Program-made: the position numbers and the translations under genes
Notes under the pieces: generated by a model
What the model saw: only the letters and a program-made list of their open reading frames with translations
What the model was told of the DNA's origin: nothing
The model's database searches: none
Assembly: GCA_947456965.1 (NCBI GenBank)
Contig: CANGTU010000005.1
Span: 1-64,000 of the forward strand
Source: Flavobacteriales bacterium
GTDB lineage: Bacteria; Bacteroidota; Bacteroidia; Flavobacteriales_D; Sanyastnellaceae
Reading direction: 5' to 3'
DNA: 64,000 nt
Shown: positions 53,853 through 63,344 of the stretch, in pieces
Layout: every line of letters begins with the position of its first letter
How positions within the stretch are numbered: position 1 is the stretch's first letter

Positions 53853-55091
53853 TTATTCAGCGACTTCTTCGCCGCCATTCTTCGTCTTGCCCATGGCCAG
53901 ACGCAGCGTGAATCGCAAAGTATTGGCCAGCGGATTCTGCTGGGTAGTGCTGATGAGGTAAGACATGTCAATGGTCGCGGCCCGATAACGGAGACCTGCT
54001 CCAAGCGTAATAAACTGGCGATTGCCCTTGGTGAGGTGCTCGTAGAAGTATCCGGCGCGCACAGCAACCTGCTCGGCGTACAGGTATTCAAAACCACCGC
54101 TGATGTTGATCTCTCGTAACTCTTCGCGCAGAATGCTTCCTGGAATGGGCTCGTTGGTCTGTGGATCCAACTCTCCCGGGGCATCGTAAAACGACTGGAT
54201 AATACCAGTGGCAACACCTACGTTGGGGTCGCGCCCAGATAAAATCTCAGTACGGTCACCGTCTGTATAAATGGGCGGGGTGGGAACGAGAAGCTTGTTG
54301 AAATCTGTGGTAAACGTGAGTTGGTTGTATTCATCCAGATCCAGCGTGAGCGCCACGCCTGTGCGAAGATTGGTCGGAATAAAATCGCGCTGGTCCGTAT
54401 TCGTATAGCGCATCTTCGCTCCGATATTGCTGACGTTCATACCCCAGTTGAATCTGGCGGACTTGTCACCGATCTTGATCCTGGGCTTCGTGTAAAACAG
54501 GGAAATGTCGACGGCTACGGACTGCGCTGCGCGACTGTCAGCCCCCTGAACGTTGGTTCCACCGGTCAGGTTAGAATTGATATACCGGGCCGCAATACCT
54601 CCGCTGAAGTTGTCAGAGAATTTCTGCCCAAAGGTCATGTCCAGTGCAAACTCACTGGGCCTGAAATCCCGAATAACCTGCCCTCCCTCATCTGTAAACG
54701 TGATGGATCCCAGCGTGAAGAACCGAAGCGAACCTCCAATACCCTGGGTCTTATTCAACTTCTTATACCCGCTCAGGTAAGCCAGACTCATGTCATTCAC
54801 CAGCTGGCGGAGCCAAGGGGAGTAGGACAGGGATAATTCGAGATCCTCTTCTACAAATGCCAGCTTGGCCGCATTCCAATGATTCAGGTTAGCGTCTGGG
54901 CTCAGGGCCACTCCAGCATCACCGAGGGCGCCCGACCGTGAGTCCGGGGCAATCATCAGAAATGGGACCGCAGTGGTGATGGTGTTCAACTGTATTTGCT
55001 GGGCCCGGGTCTCCTGATTGACAAGCTGCGAACGGATGACGCCAGCATTCGCCAGAACGATCACAAGCAAGAGAGTGGCGCGGACAGACAT
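53853..55091 (-). CDS. porV: T9SS outer-membrane protein PorV (LptO)
   Basis: A 412-residue outer-membrane barrel with signal peptide cleaved at IRS|QLVN. ATG 55091 is chosen; the ATG at 55130 is separated from it by a promoter-like TATATTTG. The signature FLMIAPDSRSGALGDAGVALSPDANLNHWNAAKLAF identifies PorV, followed by barrel strands to the end NPLANTLRFTLRLAMGKTKNGG. PorV receives folded cargo from SprA and hands it to the PorU sortase, and is part of the surface attachment complex. It is 53 bp after porU and 4 bp before ispF. Confidence 0.93.
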   Translation of the reverse strand: MSVRATLLLVIVLANAGVIRSQLVNQETRAQQIQLNTITTAVPFLMIAPDSRSGALGDAGVALSPDANLNHWNAAKLAFVEEDLELSLSYSPWLRQLVNDMSLAYLSGYKKLNKTQGIGGSLRFFTLGSITFTDEGGQVIRDFRPSEFALDMTFGQKFSDNFSGGIAARYINSNLTGGTNVQGADSRAAQSVAVDISLFYTKPRIKIGDKSARFNWGMNVSNIGAKMRYTNTDQRDFIPTNLRTGVALTLDLDEYNQLTFTTDFNKLLVPTPPIYTDGDRTEILSGRDPNVGVATGIIQSFYDAPGELDPQTNEPIPGSILREELREINISGGFEYLYAEQVAVRAGYFYEHLTKGNRQFITLGAGLRYRAATIDMSYLISTTQQNPLANTLRFTLRLAMGKTKNGGEEVAE

Positions 55092-55114
55092 GGGGGTTTT
55101 ATTCAAGAGGATGG

Positions 55115-55122
55115 CAAATATA
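55115..55122 (-). promoter_or_regulatory. -7 promoter element for porV
   Basis: The minus strand reads TATATTTG, matching TAnnTTTG, 24 nt before the chosen porV ATG and just after the porU stop. It would allow porV expression independent of porU. Confidence 0.45.
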
Positions 55123-55144
55123 CGAACCAAAAGGCCCTGGTTTT

Positions 55145-58100
55145 CTACTTCAAAATGACGAGCTTTTCGTACTTCTCAGCGCGTTTTCCTTCAGGATTGG
55201 CGACTTCGAGACGGTACACATAAACCCCTTTGGCAAGGACGTCACCGAAGTCGTCCAGACCATTCCAGGCAATCGGTTCGCTCCGGAATCCGGACTGCCG
55301 TACCTGCTCCTGAATGGTCTTGACGAGCTTTCCGCCAATGGTAAAGACCTGTATCCTGACATCCAGAAGTTCGCAGGCCTGGTTATGCTCAAAAAAGAAT
55401 GATGTGGATGTGGTGAAGGGATTGGGGTAGTTGAGTACGTGGTTCAGGGCAATATCGGCGCTTTCCGCCACCACGAACTCAATGCTCCCTTCTCCTGAAT
55501 TATTGTGCACATCCCAGGCTTTTACAGCAATCCTATGCTCACCAGGTGCAAGCCCGGAAAGTTGAAAACGCACCTCTCCGCTCTGGTAGGTGTCCAGGTC
55601 TGATTCGTAGTAATCGTTCAGTACGATGGGATTGGAGGTATCCCCATCCAGAACTGCAGTAAGATCATGCCCGATACCGTTCCCTACCGTGTTGATCCCG
55701 TTTTCATCGCGTAACCGAACCACCAGCAAGGGAGTGGGGTTGGTGATTCCTCCCGACACAAACAGGGTATCGTTCATGTATACATCCACCAAAGGACCGA
55801 CATCATTGAGCTCAGCTGAAGTCAGGATACTCCCAATCAGGAAGTCCTCATTGGCACCATGGGCATCGCGGTTTCCGGCATCGGCATAGTACGAAATCCG
55901 GCCATTTCCTACAGTGTAATTGATGTCAAACGGCACCACAAAGCGGAAGGTAAAATCACCGCCCGTCACGCTTGCCTTACCCCGGTATATGATCTTGTCA
56001 TGGGCGTCGAACTGCTGCACACTCCCCCCGTCATTATTCTGGGTGCTAACCAGACTGGGCTTGTCGTAAACGGTGGGATACACAAACCCGTTGAAGTCGC
56101 TTAGTTTATTTCCCTCCAGATCTCCTATGAAGCCGGAAATGGTCACCTCCTGCAGGGACTTGAGGGTGTCCGCAAATGTGGTGATGTCCAGATTGTTGAT
56201 GGAAGTTGTGTACACATCATAGCGGGGGTAGCTCATGCGCAGCGCAGGATCGCCAAGCAGACTGAAGTTGGGCTTGCTGTCGTTGCCCGGTGGCACGCCG
56301 TTCTTAGTGAGCTGATTGATTTTCCCCAAGGTGAGATTAGCTATGCTGGCATCATTCAGAGCCACCCGGAAAAAGGCGGTATCCATCTGAAAGTTCTCCC
56401 CGGAGAAAACAATGCGCGTGGTGGTTAGCATCGCAATAGCGCCTCCGTTGGGGTTAGTCACGAGAATTTCCCCCGAGGACAGGAATCCGGGATCATCGAA
56501 GCGGGCCATTTCACAGGTAGCCGTGAGGAACACGGGCATTCTGAAACGGTTGGACCAATTCGTAATGGTGGGAATGTCAAGGATGCGCTCGTGCGCCCAT
56601 CCACGCTCACCCCCATGACCGATATACGTGACCAGCAGGGAGCCGTTCTGGACTCTCTCCCGAATTCGGTTTTCACCTTCCGGATACCGCTCTCCTCCGG
56701 GCGTGGATTCCTGCGTGAAGGCGTCCATATAGAGCTTTACCACATCGTATTCGGGGTGGTTTTCCCGAACCTTGTCGGCAATGAACTCCGAACTGGTCAG
56801 GTGCACGGGCTCCGTTGGTCCCCCATTACCGTCCTGGTCGTCAGAAACGAAGGTGACGACGTTGCGCCAGTTGCCAAACGGACTCTCGGCTTCAGCGCCT
56901 ACACACAGTCCGGCGGCCTGGGCCGTGGTGTTATCCGCCAGATACCGGCGAACTTTATTGACGTATGCGTTCGCTACCGAAGATGAACCCGCCGGAATTC
57001 TTCCAACACCGCAATCGAGCAATCCGAGAGGTGAAGCGGTATCGTCATCGCTCAACATAACGAAGTAATCATCACTTACATAGGACTGGATCGGTGATAG
57101 CGAGTTGTCGGACTCAAATACCATGAGATTACCACCTCGCTGGGCTTGCAGCCCCTTGTTGAGTAAATAGTTGCCATCACCGAACAGGAGCAGGTTGTCG
57201 GGCATAGCTTCCGGATTTCCGTCAGCGCGGCGGAAAAACATGAGCATGAGCATCCGGAAAGCAGTAACGTCAGGATTTCCGCTCGAGAATTCGTTGAAGA
57301 CTATTTCCGGGGTAGTCACATGCACAATCAACCCTTCCTCCCGGTGCAATTCTGCCAAAGCTTCTGCTGAGCTGACTAGCCTGGGAGCAGAGATAATCAT
57401 CAGATCGGGTGTCTCCAGAGCATGGAGGTCCTGATTCTCCAAGGGTCCAACGGCAGTGGGCGTCAGCGCACCATTCAGCCGGAAGGCCACCAGCTCGCGC
57501 AGTGTCGAATGGTCGAGCTTCCATTCCATCGTCTGACCCGCCAATTCCACCGGCATTCTCGCGGGCAGAAGGGGATTTGTAATGTCCCATACTTCATGCA
57601 CATTGACTGCCTGCTGAAGCTGATACCGGGCGATGGCTCCCGGGGCTATTCCCAAACTATCCCGGATACGCATCTGGTTGCCAGCAAAAATGAGGTTTCG
57701 CGTGACATTCACCGTGATGTAATCAAGCCACCCTGCAGCTTCGCTGTTGGCTTTGTTGTAGGATACACCCACGGGAACCGAAGAAGTGGTCGGATTGAAG
57801 GAAAAGGTGGACTGTCCAAGCGCTCCCACAGACGAGGTAACCGAGGTTCCCACGGCGGGAGGTGTTACTGATCCTGTTGCGCCCTGACAGGTTATTGTAA
57901 AGCTGCTGGCGGAGCCAACGGATGCCGATACCCCCTGGAAATCCACCGATCCTGGAACATTTGTAGCCGTATTGGGAAAGGAAAAAGTGAAGGACTGACT
58001 GGTGTTCACATCAAACTCTTCTCCGTAGAATTCACGACCCGATTTCGCCAGGTTGACCAAGTCGTTTTCGATGAACTGAAAATCCTGAAAGGTAGTGCTC

Positions 58101-59038
58101 AGATGGGTTTCAGGGCCTTCCGGCCAGGTTGACGTGGGTATCCTGAGGGGGGCTTCATCGTCGATGCGCAGGAAGTAGTAGGCGGAGTCGGAATAGAAAT
58201 GTTTGCTGTGAAGCCAACGCGACCGGCCGAGGGAAGCGGATTCCCTCAGCGACCAGCTGTCGGGCCCCTTGCCGTAAAAGAGGATGTAATCAGCAGCGTC
58301 GAAGCTGCCATCATTTTCTCCGGCAATGAAGATGGCATTTTTCTGAATGTCATCGTAGCGAAATACCGAGTTATCAGCCGGTAACAGGGCGCCCCCATTG
58401 CCATACAGATTGATTTGCTGAGGGTCAAGGTTGTCCACATCCACGCCCAGTTGGGTGAGAAAGCTTCGATCTATCCGGTAAACTCCATCGCGGGAAATGG
58501 CGAGCTTGAACCAGGTGCCCTCTTTTAGCACGGAATGCTCGGCAAAAGGGAAGGGGTCACCGCCCCTGGCAGAAGCGACTGCCGGCCCCTGCTCCGCCTG
58601 CAATTTGAAGGAGACGAGCCGCTCTCTCACTCCATTGCGCTCCCGGATGGGAATCAGTTGGAGAAGGAGATAGGGATCGCCGCCTGCATCCGAAAGCGTA
58701 ACCCGAACTGACCAGTCAGCCGGAAGCCTGCCAGCCGGCACATGTTTCATGTAAAAATCGGGGAGGGGGGTAACCTCCTCCGCCAAAAACCGGTATGAGG
58801 GAAACTGGAGCGGCCTGTCGAGAGGAAGGCGATAATAAAAAACGGGAAACTGCGTCTCCTCGTCAATATGGGCACCTGCAAAGAAGTAATCCCCAGGCCT
58901 GGAGCCGGTAATGGGCTGAATATCAGACCAGGGGATATCTGCTGTGATCACACGCGAACCGTCTTCCTGCGCATGAACAGGGAAGGCAATAAAGAACAAG
59001 ATAACCCCGAAAAGGGCATGGGGCAGGCGAGAATTCAT
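55145..59038 (-). CDS. porU: T9SS sortase PorU
   Basis: A 1297-residue exported protein with signal peptide cleaved at VHA|QEDG; ATG 59038 begins the signal peptide, and the longer ATG at 59239 is rejected because it lies within the divergent porP gene. The gingipain-type C25 peptidase domain is present with catalytic His808 (YIGHGGERGW) and Cys842 (TATCEMARFDD). The C-terminal about 90 residues are a type A-like sorting domain (LNYPNPFTTSTSFFFEHNQ, GDVLAKGVYVYRLEV). PorU cleaves the sorting domain of T9SS cargo and, in the attachment complex, links the cargo to lipid. It precedes porV and ispF. Confidence 0.93.
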   Translation of the reverse strand: MNSRLPHALFGVILFFIAFPVHAQEDGSRVITADIPWSDIQPITGSRPGDYFFAGAHIDEETQFPVFYYRLPLDRPLQFPSYRFLAEEVTPLPDFYMKHVPAGRLPADWSVRVTLSDAGGDPYLLLQLIPIRERNGVRERLVSFKLQAEQGPAVASARGGDPFPFAEHSVLKEGTWFKLAISRDGVYRIDRSFLTQLGVDVDNLDPQQINLYGNGGALLPADNSVFRYDDIQKNAIFIAGENDGSFDAADYILFYGKGPDSWSLRESASLGRSRWLHSKHFYSDSAYYFLRIDDEAPLRIPTSTWPEGPETHLSTTFQDFQFIENDLVNLAKSGREFYGEEFDVNTSQSFTFSFPNTATNVPGSVDFQGVSASVGSASSFTITCQGATGSVTPPAVGTSVTSSVGALGQSTFSFNPTTSSVPVGVSYNKANSEAAGWLDYITVNVTRNLIFAGNQMRIRDSLGIAPGAIARYQLQQAVNVHEVWDITNPLLPARMPVELAGQTMEWKLDHSTLRELVAFRLNGALTPTAVGPLENQDLHALETPDLMIISAPRLVSSAEALAELHREEGLIVHVTTPEIVFNEFSSGNPDVTAFRMLMLMFFRRADGNPEAMPDNLLLFGDGNYLLNKGLQAQRGGNLMVFESDNSLSPIQSYVSDDYFVMLSDDDTASPLGLLDCGVGRIPAGSSSVANAYVNKVRRYLADNTTAQAAGLCVGAEAESPFGNWRNVVTFVSDDQDGNGGPTEPVHLTSSEFIADKVRENHPEYDVVKLYMDAFTQESTPGGERYPEGENRIRERVQNGSLLVTYIGHGGERGWAHERILDIPTITNWSNRFRMPVFLTATCEMARFDDPGFLSSGEILVTNPNGGAIAMLTTTRIVFSGENFQMDTAFFRVALNDASIANLTLGKINQLTKNGVPPGNDSKPNFSLLGDPALRMSYPRYDVYTTSINNLDITTFADTLKSLQEVTISGFIGDLEGNKLSDFNGFVYPTVYDKPSLVSTQNNDGGSVQQFDAHDKIIYRGKASVTGGDFTFRFVVPFDINYTVGNGRISYYADAGNRDAHGANEDFLIGSILTSAELNDVGPLVDVYMNDTLFVSGGITNPTPLLVVRLRDENGINTVGNGIGHDLTAVLDGDTSNPIVLNDYYESDLDTYQSGEVRFQLSGLAPGEHRIAVKAWDVHNNSGEGSIEFVVAESADIALNHVLNYPNPFTTSTSFFFEHNQACELLDVRIQVFTIGGKLVKTIQEQVRQSGFRSEPIAWNGLDDFGDVLAKGVYVYRLEVANPEGKRAEKYEKLVILK

Positions 59039-59067
59039 AATCAATTTCAAGAGACGAAGCAACGGCA

Positions 59068-59075
59068 CAAACGTA
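59068..59075 (-). promoter_or_regulatory. -7 promoter element for porU
   Basis: The minus strand reads TACGTTTG, matching TAnnTTTG, 30 nt before the porU ATG 59038, in the gap to the divergent porP-family gene. No clear -33 element. Confidence 0.5.
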
Positions 59076-59171
59076 CTTCGAGTCTCTATATTGTGAGGCT
59101 TTTTCCGTTTGGAAGGGCATTTTTCCTTAATATTGCTGATTCGTTTTTTACCCTCAAGTAAAAAGACGCGG

Positions 59172-60161
59172 ATGAAGAAGAGAACCACCCTATTGCTACT
59201 ATCCCTCGCGGTGCTGGCTATTTTACCGTCTACGGCCACCGCTCAGGATCCTGAATTTACTCAATTCTATGCCAACCCGTTGTACCTTAATCCGGCCTTC
59301 GCCGGAACGGCGCGTTGTCCTCGTTTGGTCATGAACTACCGGAATCAGTGGCCATCACTGTCCGGGACTTTTGTAACGACCAGCGCAAGCTTTGACCAGC
59401 ACGTCGAAGCGATACAGGGCGGGGTCGGTCTGCTTGTGTTGAATGACCGTGCTGCACAGAACACACTGAATACCACTACGGTAAGCGGTATTTACTCGTA
59501 TCAGCAACCGATTTCCAGGAAATTCTCGCTGAAGGCGGGATTTCAGGCGACCTACTTCCAGAAGTCACTGGATTGGAGCAAACTCACTTTCGGTGACATG
59601 ATCGACCCGCGTAAAGGGTTTATTTATGCGACCAATGACGTGCCGCGCGGCGGAAGGATATCCAATGTGGACTTCAGCGCAGGTCTTCTGGGTTTCAGCG
59701 ATAAGGTATATGGTGGTATTGCCGTTCATCACCTGAATGAGCCGAACGAATCCCTTATTGTGGGCACAAGCCGCCTTCCGATGAAGTATACTGCCCACGC
59801 AGGTGCAGTGATTCCCATTCAAAGGAGAAGCCGGGACCGGGATGCCAGCCTGTCCCCGAACATACTCTACCGCCGCCAGGGGGAGTTTCAGCAGCTGAAC
59901 CTCGGCATGTATGTGAATAAAGGTCCAATCGTGGCCGGCGTTTGGTTCCGTGGATTGCTTTTCGGAGAGCGATACCGCGATTCCTTCATCACAACCATCG
60001 GAATCCAGACTGACGTGATCCGGTTCGGATACAGCTACGATGTGACCATTTCCGAGCTCACCCCCTCCACGGGCGGTTCGCATGAGGTGTCACTCGCAAT
60101 TACGTTCGACTGCAGGCCGAAAAAACCGAAGTTCCGGACAATAGCCTGTCCGTCCTTCTAG
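59172..60161 (+). CDS. PorP/SprF-family outer-membrane protein
   Basis: A 329-residue protein with signal peptide cleaved at ATA|QDPE; ATG 59172 begins the signal. The mature start PEFTQFYANPLYLNPAFAGTARCPRL is the hallmark of the PorP/SprF family, and strands such as GVGLLVLNDRAAQNTL, FSLKAGFQATYFQKSLDWS and YGGIAVHHLNEPNESL follow. Members help localise surface adhesins or support the PorK/GldK ring complex; many genomes have several copies. Here the partner is gldJ, 44 bp downstream, so co-expression is likely. It is divergent from porU. Residues near the C terminus are basic (DCRPKKPKFRTIACPSF). Confidence 0.9.
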   Translation: MKKRTTLLLLSLAVLAILPSTATAQDPEFTQFYANPLYLNPAFAGTARCPRLVMNYRNQWPSLSGTFVTTSASFDQHVEAIQGGVGLLVLNDRAAQNTLNTTTVSGIYSYQQPISRKFSLKAGFQATYFQKSLDWSKLTFGDMIDPRKGFIYATNDVPRGGRISNVDFSAGLLGFSDKVYGGIAVHHLNEPNESLIVGTSRLPMKYTAHAGAVIPIQRRSRDRDASLSPNILYRRQGEFQQLNLGMYVNKGPIVAGVWFRGLLFGERYRDSFITTIGIQTDVIRFGYSYDVTISELTPSTGGSHEVSLAITFDCRPKKPKFRTIACPSF

Positions 60162-60205
60162 TTCCTGATCTAATTCACTTACCAATCGTTTCAAAAAAGG
60201 AAATC

Positions 60206-61966
60206 ATGAAACCCTGGTCAAATCATATTCAACTGCTTGCACTGGCTTCGGCGGCGGCTCTTTTTTCCGCATGCGAGACAGATCGCTCCGGAGCTACCGG
60301 CTGGACATACAATGACCCCAAGAACGGGGGATTCGAACGCATTGGCTATCTGGAGCAGGAGTCCGGTCCCGGTCTCGTCCTGATTGAAGGCGGTACCTTT
60401 ACCATGGGCCGTGTGGAAGATGATGTGAACTACTCATGGGACAATATCCCTCGTCGTGTCACTGTATCTTCTTTCTATATGGACGAGACAGAGGTAACCA
60501 ACCAGTACTGGATTGATTACCTTCACTGGCTCAAACTCATCTATGCTGACAGCTATCCTGAAATCATCAATCGCGCTCTCCCAGATACGCTCGTATGGAG
60601 GGAGAAAATGGAGTACAATGAGCCGTTTGTGGAATACTACCTCCGGCATCCTGCCTATCAGGATTACCCTGTTGTTGGGGTGAGCTGGCTTCAGGCCAAT
60701 GACTATTGTGCATGGCGCACAGACCGGGTAAACGAGGTCATTCTGGTTCGTGAAGGATTGTTGGTGCATAACCCGACAGCACAGGTAGATGAGGAACACT
60801 TCACGACCGAGACCTACCTGAATGGTCAGTATGAGGGAGAGGCCGCGGCTGATGGTATTGCTGATGTAAACCCGAAGGGATCTGGCTTCCGTCGAGTCCG
60901 GATGCAGGATGGTATCCTGCTGCCCCGCTATCGTCTTCCGACCGAAGCGGAATGGGAATACGCAGCTCTCGGACTGATCGGAAATTCCTTCCAGGAACTG
61001 GTAACAGACCGCAAGACGTATCCGTGGAATGGGCACTATGTCCGAAACGATGATCCTTCAGGTCGCTTCTTCGGAACCATCCGGGCAAACTTCGTGAGGG
61101 GTTCCGGTGACCTGATGGGTGTAGCCGGTGACCTCAATGATGCCGGTGATATCACCGTTCCTGTGTACACCTATCCCCCAAACGATTACGGGCTTTACAA
61201 CATGGCCGGCAACGTTTCCGAATGGGTCATGGATGTATATCGCCCGCTTTCTCCGGAGGATAAGAGCGAGTTTCGCCCGTTCCGTGGAAATGTTTACCAG
61301 ACCCGGGTGCTCAATAGTGATGGAACGGTTGCCGATAAATACGATTACAACGTTTATGATATCGCCGGCGTGAATCGCTTCTTCCTTGAATACCAGAAGC
61401 AGGCCGCAACCCGCCTCACCGCGGAAGACCTTACCTTGATTGACCAGGGTGTTCAGAAAATGGAGCAGGCTAAGGAGAAGGAAAAGGAACGCAAGATCGA
61501 TGAAGCTCAGGCACTCATGCAGGAAGTCATGGACCTCGTGACAAGCTCCGAATCGCCCATTGCTCCGGACCTTCGCGATGGAATGGCTGATTACATCAGC
61601 AATACAGCGGGAACCCAAAAGATGCGTGATGTGAGCATTGAGGAGAATATCGATCGCCGCAACTACCGAAAAGCGGACAACATTGACTATCAGGATGGTG
61701 ATTTTCAAAGCAGCATTTACTTCTATGACGCCTCCTATGAGACCGATAATAACCGGATGTATGAATGGGGGCAAACAACCCTGGTCAACAACCGGGCTCG
61801 GGTCTATAAGGGCGGTAGCTGGAGAGACCGCGCTTATTTCACAATCCCAGGTACCCGTCGCTTCCTCGACGAACGGCGTTCTACCTCAACGATCGGTTTC
61901 CGTTGTGCCATGACCCGCGTGGGTAGCCCCACTGGTATTGGTACCCGCGGTGATGACCGCAGGTAA
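60206..61966 (+). CDS. gldJ: Gliding motility lipoprotein GldJ
   Basis: A 586-residue lipoprotein (lipobox LFSAC, Cys23) with the GldJ signature ATGWTYNDPKNGGFERIGYLEQ. The FGE-sulfatase-like fold starts VLIEGGTFTMGRVEDDVNYSWDN, SSFYMDETEVTNQYWIDYLHWL, LPTEAEWEYAALG, YGLYNMAGNVSEWVMDVY and ends RVYKGGSWRD to GFRCAM. An acidic/basic helical insert (about residues 405-455, IDQGVQKMEQAKEKEKERK) follows the GldJ pattern. GldJ stabilises GldK and is needed for gliding and T9SS function in Flavobacterium. The short tail after GFRCAM is Gly/Arg-rich. murF follows after a terminator, the usual GldJ neighbourhood. Confidence 0.95.
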   Translation: MKPWSNHIQLLALASAAALFSACETDRSGATGWTYNDPKNGGFERIGYLEQESGPGLVLIEGGTFTMGRVEDDVNYSWDNIPRRVTVSSFYMDETEVTNQYWIDYLHWLKLIYADSYPEIINRALPDTLVWREKMEYNEPFVEYYLRHPAYQDYPVVGVSWLQANDYCAWRTDRVNEVILVREGLLVHNPTAQVDEEHFTTETYLNGQYEGEAAADGIADVNPKGSGFRRVRMQDGILLPRYRLPTEAEWEYAALGLIGNSFQELVTDRKTYPWNGHYVRNDDPSGRFFGTIRANFVRGSGDLMGVAGDLNDAGDITVPVYTYPPNDYGLYNMAGNVSEWVMDVYRPLSPEDKSEFRPFRGNVYQTRVLNSDGTVADKYDYNVYDIAGVNRFFLEYQKQAATRLTAEDLTLIDQGVQKMEQAKEKEKERKIDEAQALMQEVMDLVTSSESPIAPDLRDGMADYISNTAGTQKMRDVSIEENIDRRNYRKADNIDYQDGDFQSSIYFYDASYETDNNRMYEWGQTTLVNNRARVYKGGSWRDRAYFTIPGTRRFLDERRSTSTIGFRCAMTRVGSPTGIGTRGDDRR

Positions 61967-61988
61967 TACCTGATCCGAAAATGATCTC

Positions 61989-62020
61989 AAAGGCCCCGGT
62001 AATCCGGGGCCTTTATTTTT
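61989..62020 (+). terminator. Rho-independent terminator after gldJ
   Basis: An 11-bp stem AAAGGCCCCGG / CCGGGGCCTTT (61989-62014) with a 4-nt loop, followed by ATTTTT. The T-tract is also part of a -7 promoter element for murF. Confidence 0.88.
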
Positions 62021-62021
62021 G
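62014..62021 (+). promoter_or_regulatory. -7 promoter element for murF overlapping the gldJ terminator
   Basis: TATTTTTG matches TAnnTTTG but lies only 5 nt before ATG 62026, so a transcript from it would be leaderless or the match is by chance in the T-tract. Confidence 0.3.
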
Positions 62022-62025
62022 TCCC

Positions 62026-63306
62026 ATGTCCGAACTCCTCCTTGATACCTTCCTTCGCTGCCGAAAGGTGACCACCGACTCGCGAAATCTCGATCCGGGA
62101 GCTATCTTTTTTGCCCTGCGCGGCGAGCACTTCAATGGCAATGATTTCTCCGGAAAGGCCCTGGATGCAGGTTGTCCGCTGGTGGTGGTGGATGAGGAAA
62201 TCAATAGGACAGATCAGCGGATATGCCGGGTGCCGAGCGTGCTGGAGTCCCTTCAGCAGCTTGCTCTGGCCTATCGTAGAACTTTCCAGATTCCGGTTTT
62301 GGCCATTACTGGAAGCAATGGAAAGACTACCACCAAGGAGCTCATTCGCGATGTCCTAGCCAGAAAATTCGTCGTTCATGCCACGGCCGGAAACCTGAAT
62401 AACCATATCGGTATTCCGCTGACGCTCCTGTCCATGCCCGCCAACACCACATTCGCTGTTATTGAAATGGGAGCCAACCACCAGCGGGAAATCTCTGGAT
62501 ACTGCTCCTTTACCGAACCGGATTATGGACTCATTACGAACATTGGGAAGGCCCATCTTGAAGGTTTCGGTGGTATTCAAGGCGTTAAGAAGGGGAAGAA
62601 AGAGCTTTACGATTACCTGTCAGCCAGAGGAAAGGTCATATTCGCCAACACGGAGCTGCCCGAACTGGCAGAGGTTACCAGAGCCATGGATGTGGTGGCC
62701 TATGGACTCGGAACCGGGGGACAACACCTGGAGGAATTCCCGGGTCATAGTATGCTTCGATTCCGGTGTATTCTGGATGCCGGATTCACCGCCGTGGTGC
62801 AAACTCATCTGGCGGGGAGTTACAACCTCTGGAATGTCGCATCAGCCCTGGCGGTAGGTCGGTACTTCGGAGTAGCGGCGGAGGATATCATCGAAGCCAT
62901 CAGCAGGTACGTGCCCGAAAATAACCGGTCACAGGTTGTGCATACCGATCACAATGAAGTGGTGATGGACGCCTACAATGCCAACCCCACCAGTATGGAA
63001 CACGCCTTGCGCTCGCTGGCATCAGGTGACCGGTCGCGTGCATACTTTCTCATTGGCGATATGCGTGAGTTGGGAGAGGAAGGCCCTGCGGAGCATCGCA
63101 GGATTGCCGAACTGGCTCATGAACTAGGGTTACAGGGCATATGCGTAGGGCCTATATTCACTGAAGCAGCGGGTGACCTCTTTCCGGTGTTTGCCACTCC
63201 GGCTGAAGCCCGGGAATATCTCCTCAGCGTGCCATTGAATGATCGCAGGATTCTGCTCAAGGGTTCACGAGGTATCCGCATGGAGGTCCTTCGGGATGTA
63301 TTGTAG
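62026..63306 (+). CDS. murF: UDP-N-acetylmuramoyl-tripeptide--D-alanyl-D-alanine ligase
   Basis: A 426-residue Mur ligase adding D-Ala-D-Ala to the UDP-MurNAc tripeptide in the cytoplasm. ATG 62026 ([21 protein letters not shown]) fits the family, and the longer ATG at 61981 overlaps the terminator. The domains are N-terminal UDP-binding, central ATPase with P-loop [11 protein letters not shown] (95-105), [17 protein letters not shown] and [14 protein letters not shown], and C-terminal [16 protein letters not shown] and [10 protein letters not shown]. The end [13 protein letters not shown] is typical. The gldJ-murF-tyrS order fits Bacteroidota. Confidence 0.95.
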   Translation: MSELLLDTFLRCRKVTTDSRNLDPGAIFFALRGEHFNGNDFSGKALDAGCPLVVVDEEINRTDQRICRVPSVLESLQQLALAYRRTFQIPVLAITGSNGKTTTKELIRDVLARKFVVHATAGNLNNHIGIPLTLLSMPANTTFAVIEMGANHQREISGYCSFTEPDYGLITNIGKAHLEGFGGIQGVKKGKKELYDYLSARGKVIFANTELPELAEVTRAMDVVAYGLGTGGQHLEEFPGHSMLRFRCILDAGFTAVVQTHLAGSYNLWNVASALAVGRYFGVAAEDIIEAISRYVPENNRSQVVHTDHNEVVMDAYNANPTSMEHALRSLASGDRSRAYFLIGDMRELGEEGPAEHRRIAELAHELGLQGICVGPIFTEAAGDLFPVFATPAEAREYLLSVPLNDRRILLKGSRGIRMEVLRDVL

Positions 63307-63314
63307 CCCGAACG

Positions 63315-63322
63315 TACTTTTG
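63315..63322 (+). promoter_or_regulatory. -7 promoter element for tyrS
   Basis: TACTTTTG matches TAnnTTTG, 23 nt before ATG 63345 and 9 nt after the murF stop. No clear -33 element. Confidence 0.5.
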
Positions 63323-63344
63323 TGATCTCAGTCAAGAACCCAAG

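Noticed and set aside
53849-54217. Longer N-terminal version of IspF
   Set aside because: The extra 123 residues are read in a wrong frame of porV and are not in the family; ATG 53848 gives the normal length.
59039-59239. Longer N-terminal version of PorU
   Set aside because: It would overlap the divergent porP gene and place a non-signal sequence before a clear signal peptide.
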